In this document: piece after piece, positions 5,578-9,714 of the stretch
How the letters are laid out: every line of letters starts with the position of its first letter
Numbering within the stretch: position 1 is the stretch's first letter
NCBI GenBank assembly: GCA_028293265.1
Contig: JAQGPB010000250.1
Location: 1-9,714, forward strand
Origin: Pedosphaera sp.
GTDB lineage: Bacteria > Verrucomicrobiota > Verrucomicrobiae > Limisphaerales > Pedosphaeraceae
Length of the DNA stretch: 9,714 nt
Direction of reading: 5' to 3'
Notes under the pieces: model-generated
The model's input: the letters and a program-made list of their open reading frames with translations, nothing else
Told to the model about the DNA's origin: nothing
The model's database searches: none
Position numbers and translations under genes: made by a program

Positions 5578-7716
5578 TCAAGGGCTGCCTGCGGGTTTCG
5601 TGATCTGCAGATTCATCACGGTGAAAGTCAGGGAAAGGTTTGAGTCCTTGTTGGGGTGGACCGGTTTAGTGTCGGTTTTCAGATGGAGGGTGTTGTTGCC
5701 GTGCCGGCCAATGAGGGTGAGGCCCACCTGCGCGGCTTGTCCGGGCTGAATCTGCGCGTTCCAAAGCTCCTGGCCGTTCATCTCGATGCTCACGCGCCGG
5801 GCTGAAATGGTGCCGACCAGGCAGCTCATCGAATAGGTGGCGGGCAGTTTCGATTCACTGAAAAATGTCAGGGTGGCGTCGCCGTCCGCCCATGCCTGGC
5901 TCTCGAGAGGCGTATGCTGATTCACCGCCCAGCCATGCGTGTACAAGATTTGCGCCCGGTCGTCCGTGTGCGGAAATTCGGGCGTCGAGGACGGTTTCAA
6001 CACCACGCAAACCTGCTCGTGCGCGAGATCTTCAAAGGTGTCAGTCCGGCCGGCGGCAGCGAGCTGCCTGAGCAAGTCTTCGCCATGATCGGTGTAGCCT
6101 TTGCGGTTGATATAGATGGCCCCGAAGCCGTAGCGCTCCAAGAGGGCGATCATCTCCGCCGCAGGCAGTTTTTCGGCCTCCCATTGCCAGGCTTCGCGAT
6201 TGCGGCCACGCACGGAACCGAAGGAAAAGCGCAAGGTCTTGGTGGCAAAATACGGGCGCAACATTTCGTAACCCTGGATGTCATGCACTGGCGAGGACTC
6301 GGGAAAGCTCATCACCGGCATTTGAAAAACCATCGAACGCGGGGGGAGCTTTTGTTCCATCGCCGCGCCAAACGCAGCATCCGAATCAACCAGTTTTCCG
6401 GTCTGGATGGTTTCCGCTGCCTCCAAGGGCCGGGGCAGTTGATCGAAAATCCCCACCGCGAGGACGGCGGCGGCGAGCGACAGGTTCAGCCCCGTTCCCC
6501 AGCGCCGGCTCCAGACCGTCATCCGCGACGCCAGGAAAAGCAGGATGATCGCGGAGATAAAGATGCTGTAACGATCGGTGCCCCGGAAATATTGGATGCC
6601 AGCCAGGGAAATGATGCAGTTCAGCCCGCCGATGATGGAGTAAAAAATGATCCAGACGGTTTGCGGCGCATGGGGTGGGAAGGGTTTGACGCTCTTTGAA
6701 TTCCGGGCAAGCAGCAGAAAACATTCGGCAAAAATCCAGAGCAATCCCGCGATGCCAATGATGCCCAGATACGCGGAAAAGATTTCACCCTTCACCCACG
6801 CCGAGTTGATATATTTTTCACCGATACCGGCCAGCGCGTCCACATTGTGGGTCGGCGGCGGGATGAAAAATTCCATCGGCTTCAGCGCGTACAGCTCCGC
6901 TTCAAAATAATGCCGGTCCATCCCCGCCGGATTTTTGCCGTGCGTCCAGTTATACGCCAGCGTGCCCAGGTTGATGGCGATGAAGGCCACGCCCGCCACC
7001 GCGACGCACAGCAGGCCGACCTTCAGGTTCTCCGGACGCCGCCGCCAAAGGTAGTGCGCGAGAATGCTGAAGCAAAGGAGCTGGACATAGACATTAAGGT
7101 TGTAGGGGTTGCTCAAGCCCATCACCAGCGCCGTGATGATGCAGACCCACGACAGACGGTCGCCGAGGCGCATGCGTTTGCTTGCCACGATGATCCAGCA
7201 GCTCACAATCGCCCAGGGCACGGGGTAGGAATAGGCCAGCAGCAAATGCCCCAAGTTGCGGAAGAAATGATAATAGGCGAATGAAAACAACACCGCCCCC
7301 ACAAATGACCAAGTGCGGGAATAGCGCATGAACCGGGCGCAAAAATAAAACGAAACCGCCGAGAGAATATGCCCCAGCAGCACGCCGAAATTGCTGGCCT
7401 GGAAAAGGCCGATGACCTTGGCGACGAGTCCCAGCCCGAAGGTCAGGATCTTTTCATACATCGGGTAGTCGTTCCAGTTCGCGTAATAGGGCGCGCCGAG
7501 CCGTGAAATGGTTTCGCCCCAGAACGGAATGTAATCGCCCTCGGAAGCGGCCTTGATCCAGCCGAGGATTTGAGGGGCATCGCCGCGGTAATCCAGCGGC
7601 ACACGCCAATTTTCCACTGACATCCGGTCCCGGACAAAGCACCACCCCACCGTGACGATGACGATCAAGGCCAGCACCCGCAACACCCCGCCAATTTTCA
7701 ATTTGCGAAAGGACAT
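5578..7716 (-). CDS. Polytopic membrane protein, probable GT-C type glycosyltransferase
   Basis: The protein has 712 residues from ATG 7716. An N-terminal membrane anchor (about 10-27) is followed by a periplasmic loop with 'YRGDAPQILGWIKAASEGDYIPFW' and 'RLGAPYYANWNDYP' (43-84). An acidic residue in the first long loop, here D46, is typical of GT-C enzymes, which use lipid-linked sugars on the outer face of the membrane. About eleven more hydrophobic segments follow (roughly 92-107, 109-130, 135-152, 158-178, 188-222, 232-255, 312-337, 352-375, 383-398, 410-425). From about 430 on the protein is soluble: an alpha/beta part (455-575) and a C-terminal beta-rich domain (about 590-708). It resembles proteins annotated loosely as 'sugar translocase' or DUF6311-like. 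The frame is open to a TTG at 7758, but 7716 is the first ATG. No polysaccharide cluster surrounds it, and the substrate is unknown. Confidence 0.72.
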   Translation of the reverse strand: MSFRKLKIGGVLRVLALIVIVTVGWCFVRDRMSVENWRVPLDYRGDAPQILGWIKAASEGDYIPFWGETISRLGAPYYANWNDYPMYEKILTFGLGLVAKVIGLFQASNFGVLLGHILSAVSFYFCARFMRYSRTWSFVGAVLFSFAYYHFFRNLGHLLLAYSYPVPWAIVSCWIIVASKRMRLGDRLSWVCIITALVMGLSNPYNLNVYVQLLCFSILAHYLWRRRPENLKVGLLCVAVAGVAFIAINLGTLAYNWTHGKNPAGMDRHYFEAELYALKPMEFFIPPPTHNVDALAGIGEKYINSAWVKGEIFSAYLGIIGIAGLLWIFAECFLLLARNSKSVKPFPPHAPQTVWIIFYSIIGGLNCIISLAGIQYFRGTDRYSIFISAIILLFLASRMTVWSRRWGTGLNLSLAAAVLAVGIFDQLPRPLEAAETIQTGKLVDSDAAFGAAMEQKLPPRSMVFQMPVMSFPESSPVHDIQGYEMLRPYFATKTLRFSFGSVRGRNREAWQWEAEKLPAAEMIALLERYGFGAIYINRKGYTDHGEDLLRQLAAAGRTDTFEDLAHEQVCVVLKPSSTPEFPHTDDRAQILYTHGWAVNQHTPLESQAWADGDATLTFFSESKLPATYSMSCLVGTISARRVSIEMNGQELWNAQIQPGQAAQVGLTLIGRHGNNTLHLKTDTKPVHPNKDSNLSLTFTVMNLQITKPAGSP

Positions 7717-7776
7717 GAAAGCAGAGCCTAAAAGATAGGAAGGCTTTGCAAATTGCAACCAAAAATACCTGTTTTA

Positions 7777-8002
7777 GGGCATGCGGGGTGCATCTCGACA
7801 CTGTCCCCGATTCTTCTCCCTCGCTCACGACGCAGGAGTGGGAGAGGGCCGGGGAGAGGGAGGCCTTGTCTGGAAAACCCGACGTTGGCGCGGGCAGAAA
7901 GTGCCTCCTCTCCCCAGCCCTCTCCTCCATTCCATGGAGGAGAGGGAGTCGGCTCGCTGCGGTTCCAAGAACAGTGTCAAGATACGCCCGGGCATGCGGG
8001 GG
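7777..8002. repeat. Nested palindromic repeat element bounded by gggcatgcgggg direct repeats
   Basis: This is the left half of the 469-bp gene-free stretch 7717-8185. The 12-bp word gggcatgcgggg occurs at 7777-7788 and again at 7990-8001. Just inside lie 17-bp inverted repeats, 7790-7806 against 7969-7985, differing at three positions, all C/T. Within these, 7841-7864 pairs with 7903-7925 (one mismatch, one single-base gap), and 7918-7929 forms a perfect 12-bp hairpin with 7935-7946 around ttcca. The last two pairings share bases 7918-7925, so they are alternatives. No protein is credible here, although the plus strand stays open. The build suggests a non-autonomous mobile or dispersed element; whether the 12-bp words are a target duplication is not certain. 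Confidence 0.65.
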
Positions 8003-8017
8003 TATTCGCCTTATTTG

Positions 8018-8164
8018 GGTAGGGACGGCGCGCTGCGCCGTCTGCGCCTTGCCCGTGCGGAAGCACTTCGGAAGCAGCGCAACTTTGGGCCAGGCGTGGA
8101 CGCCTTGGCATCCGTTCCGCCCTCGCTGACTCGGGCGGAGACATCGCAGCGCGATGTCCCTACC
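8018..8164. repeat. Element bounded by two matching hairpins in inverted orientation
   Basis: The left end 8018-8042 and right end 8140-8164 are 25-bp inverted repeats, each beginning ggtagggac when read inward. Each end also folds on itself: gacggcgc-gct-gcgccgtc (8024-8042) and gacatcgc-agc-gcgatgtc (8140-8158). The four differing positions are paired with each other inside each hairpin, so both stems stay perfect. The interior holds further stems: ggcgt/acgcc (8093-8097 with 8100-8104) and tccgccc/gggcgga (8116-8122 with 8133-8139). The right hairpin begins 22 bp past the stop codon of the propeller gene and might help end its transcript, though no T-run follows on the minus strand. It is a REP/BIME-like unit in form. 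Confidence 0.7.
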
Positions 8165-8185
8165 ATCAATACAGTGCGCAGGATT

Positions 8186-9268
8186 TCAGTGGCCGACTAC
8201 CAAGATATCGAGCATGGCCGGGCCATTGTTGCGTCCGCCGCCGCGCTGGCCGGGAGGACGGTTCGTGCTGGCCGGAGAAGCGGCGGGCGCGGCTGCAGCG
8301 TCGGCCGGGGGAGTGGCGGGACGTTCGAGGGTGATCAAAACGATTTGATTGTTTTTGGTATCGAGGGTGCAGGTCTTGGCACCCGCTTTGGTTTTCACTG
8401 TTTGTGCCACTTCAAAAGCGGTCGGGCTGGTTTCCTTGATGATGGTAAGGGTGCCGTCGCGTTGCGAACTGAAGGCTTCCATGGTGGCGGGGTTGAATCC
8501 GCCGCCGTCGGTACCATTGCCAATGGGCAGGGTGGAGAGAATTTTTCCATCATCGGCATTCAGAATCACGCAAGTAGCGGGTTCGTGGCAGAAAGCGAAG
8601 AGAATATGGTTCTTCGCGTCCAGCCCGAGGCCGCCGGGACCGCCGCCCTTGCCGCCGAGTTCGTAATGCGCGGTGACCTTCATGGTGTTGGCGTCAACGA
8701 CGGCGATTTGGTCCTTGTCTTCGAGGTCAATATAGACATGGCCCGCGCCGTCGCTCGCGGCTTGTTCCGGCTGGCCGCCAAGGTTGATGGTGCCGACCAC
8801 GGAACCATCCTTGCCGTCAATGACGGTGACGTTGGGCTCGGCATGGCTGAGAACGTAAACGCGTTCGGTCAAAGGCTCGAACAGGATGCCGTCAGGGCGG
8901 CCTTGGACGTCAATGGATTTGATTTTTTCGAGCGTCTTGGTGTCCCACATCACGACCGGGCTGCTGCTGGAGAAGCCGTGATGGGATTTGGCGTCCACCG
9001 CCGCACCGCGCGCGCGGGTGTTGGGGATGGAACCGGCGGATTTGAGCGTGTCTTCGTCGAAGACCAGGACGGCGTCGCCGCGGGGAATGTAAATGCGGCG
9101 GCCATCGTTGTCGGCATAGACATAATCAATGCCGCCGCTGCCCATGGTCTGGACGGTGTTGACGACCTTGTAATCCTCGGCGGCGGCGGTTTGGGTGAAG
9201 CCGCAGGCGGCGCACAGGGCGATGCCAGCGACAAAAGCGACAGGGGAAAAACGGTGGAGAGAGTTCAT
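8186..9268 (-). CDS. Secreted YncE-like (YVTN-type) beta-propeller protein
   Basis: The protein has 360 residues from ATG 9268. Residues 1-30 form a signal peptide: basic start, hydrophobic core 'VAFVAGIALCAACG', and a likely cut after TAAA30, so the protein is exported to the periplasm or beyond. The rest is a string of four-stranded propeller blades, seen in repeats such as 'AVLVFDEDTLKSAGSI' (66-81), 'VVMWDTKTLEKIKSIDVQGRPDGILFEP' (105-132), 'NVTVIDGKDGSVVGTINLGGQPEQAASD' (146-173), 'IAVVDANTMKVTAHYELGG' (188-206) and 'CVILNADDGKILSTLPIG' (233-250). A Pro/Ala/Gly-rich loop at about 317-350 interrupts the last blade, which closes with 'MLDILVVGH' at the very end. Such proteins often bind metals, DNA or partner proteins; no enzymatic residues can be read. 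It may be transcribed alone. There is no Shine-Dalgarno; the start is set by the signal peptide. Confidence 0.87.
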   Translation of the reverse strand: MNSLHRFSPVAFVAGIALCAACGFTQTAAAEDYKVVNTVQTMGSGGIDYVYADNDGRRIYIPRGDAVLVFDEDTLKSAGSIPNTRARGAAVDAKSHHGFSSSSPVVMWDTKTLEKIKSIDVQGRPDGILFEPLTERVYVLSHAEPNVTVIDGKDGSVVGTINLGGQPEQAASDGAGHVYIDLEDKDQIAVVDANTMKVTAHYELGGKGGGPGGLGLDAKNHILFAFCHEPATCVILNADDGKILSTLPIGNGTDGGGFNPATMEAFSSQRDGTLTIIKETSPTAFEVAQTVKTKAGAKTCTLDTKNNQIVLITLERPATPPADAAAAPAASPASTNRPPGQRGGGRNNGPAMLDILVVGH

Positions 9269-9378
9269 GGAAGATTGGTGTGATGTGCTGCTGACTGTTT
9301 GGTCAAAATCTCCGGCCAACGATTCGCGCTGTCGGAGCGGGACATATCTGTTAACGGGATTATTGCCCAGAACCCCGG

Positions 9379-9394
9379 TTGCGCAAGCGCGCAA
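9379..9394. other. Small GC-rich hairpin just after the dprA-like fragment
   Basis: Arms ttgcgc (9379-9384) and gcgcaa (9389-9394) enclose aagc. It begins three bases after the TAA of the fragment at 9398 on the minus strand. It lacks a T-run, so a terminator role is weak. It also lies 110 bp upstream of the propeller start, in the spacer 9269-9397, where I could not identify a sure promoter. Confidence 0.3.
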
Positions 9395-9397
9395 ACA

Positions 9398-9580
9398 TTA
9401 ATTATTCTTCACAAACATTTTCCCCGGCAACTGGCGAATGAGCCGTTTCATCTCCAAACCCAACAACACATCTGAAACGCGCCTCCCACCGATTAAACCC
9501 TCCAAAGCTCTCCGCGACTCGGACTGGCGCGGTGTGACAAAAAAGTTGACAATGTAATCGCTGGTGACGACATGGTGCAC
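9398..9580 (-). pseudogene. C-terminal fragment of a DprA-like protein (winged-helix end)
   Basis: The last 26 residues, beginning VSDVLLGLEMKRL and ending IRQLPGKMFVKNN (9398-9478), match what I know of the C-terminal winged helix of DprA/Smf, the RecA-loading protein of natural transformation, whose end has the form 'VS..LL.LELKGLV.QLPGK.FVR'. Upstream the match fades: 'RRALEGLIGG' may be a worn remnant of the recognition helix, and residues before it look unlike DprA. A stop codon at 9605-9607 closes the frame, and no Rossmann-fold core follows in the ~100 bases to the window edge in any minus frame. Either the gene was cut by a deletion or rearrangement or this is an orphan small protein. 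The only start is a GTG at 9580. Confidence 0.45.
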
Positions 9581-9607
9581 ATTGTTAACCTGGCCAAAAT
9601 GAATTCA

Positions 9608-9714
9608 GCGGCTTGCTAACACCTGGGTTCGGACGGTGATTGATTTGCCGAATACATGTGTTGTTTCACCTGGTAGATCACTTTCCTTGGCCAAGCAAGG
9701 GCGGTGCATTTGTG
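9608..9714. other. Window edge with no identifiable gene
   Basis: One minus-strand frame is open from 9712 to a TGA at 9605 (about 34 residues ending 'SITVRTQVLASR'). It could be the tail of a gene starting beyond the window or chance. I recognise nothing in it. Confidence 0.3.

Noticed and set aside
7777..8164. CRISPR array or leader
   Set aside because: The repeats are inverted and nested, not evenly spaced direct repeats with unique spacers, and no cas gene is near.
7781..9283. 500-codon open frame on the plus strand
   Set aside because: It runs antisense to the signal-peptide-bearing propeller gene and through the palindromic elements. Its composition is that of a GC-rich shadow frame, with no domain recognisable.
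9546..9574. Consensus-like -35 box TTGACA on the plus strand
   Set aside because: No acceptable -10 hexamer lies 16-18 bases downstream and no plus-strand gene follows. It falls inside the dprA-like fragment.

Overview
This window looks like chromosomal DNA from a GC-rich bacterium of the Verrucomicrobiota, probably the Pedosphaera/Limisphaerales side. That placement is inferred. It rests on the C-terminal 'SYAIDVSSDLANWAQLAT...FYRARW' module of the first gene, which resembles a common tail on secreted verrucomicrobial proteins, on the general lack of strong Shine-Dalgarno sites, and on gene-free stretches packed with imperfect palindromes. Nothing here is a phage, a CRISPR array, an rRNA or a tRNA.

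Layout, left to right: (1) the 3' part of a secreted, possibly glycoside-hydrolase-like protein on the + strand (to 617). (2) A convergent intergenic spacer with a long imperfect inverted repeat (654-767). (3) A 6-phosphofructokinase on the - strand (774-1895), divergent from (4) a stand-alone CHAD-domain protein on the + strand (2030-2965). (5) A short - strand group: a GAF-domain protein (4529-5149), an M20-type ureidoglycolate/allantoate amidohydrolase-like enzyme (3140-4390), and an unannotated-size 57-residue zinc-ribbon membrane protein (2933-3103) whose 3' end overlaps the CHAD gene tail to tail. (6) A 428-bp gene-free stretch holding a 252-bp MITE-like unit with perfect 22-bp terminal inverted repeats (5299-5550). 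(7) A 712-residue polytopic membrane protein of GT-C glycosyltransferase type on the - strand (5578-7716). (8) A 469-bp gene-free stretch made almost wholly of nested palindromes (7777-8002 and 8018-8164). (9) A secreted YncE-like beta-propeller protein on the - strand (8186-9268). (10) A C-terminal DprA-like fragment on the - strand (9398-9580), apparently a gene remnant.

The genes do not form one pathway. They read as separate housekeeping or accessory genes: glycolysis, polyphosphate binding, ureide/amide hydrolysis, small-molecule sensing, envelope glycan work and an extracytoplasmic propeller. I see no convincing new multi-gene system. The best material for a second look is the set of four unrelated-looking intergenic palindromic elements, the hidden 57-residue protein, the altered active-site motif of the phosphofructokinase and the broken dprA-like fragment. 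All family calls come from reading motifs by eye and have not been checked by database search.
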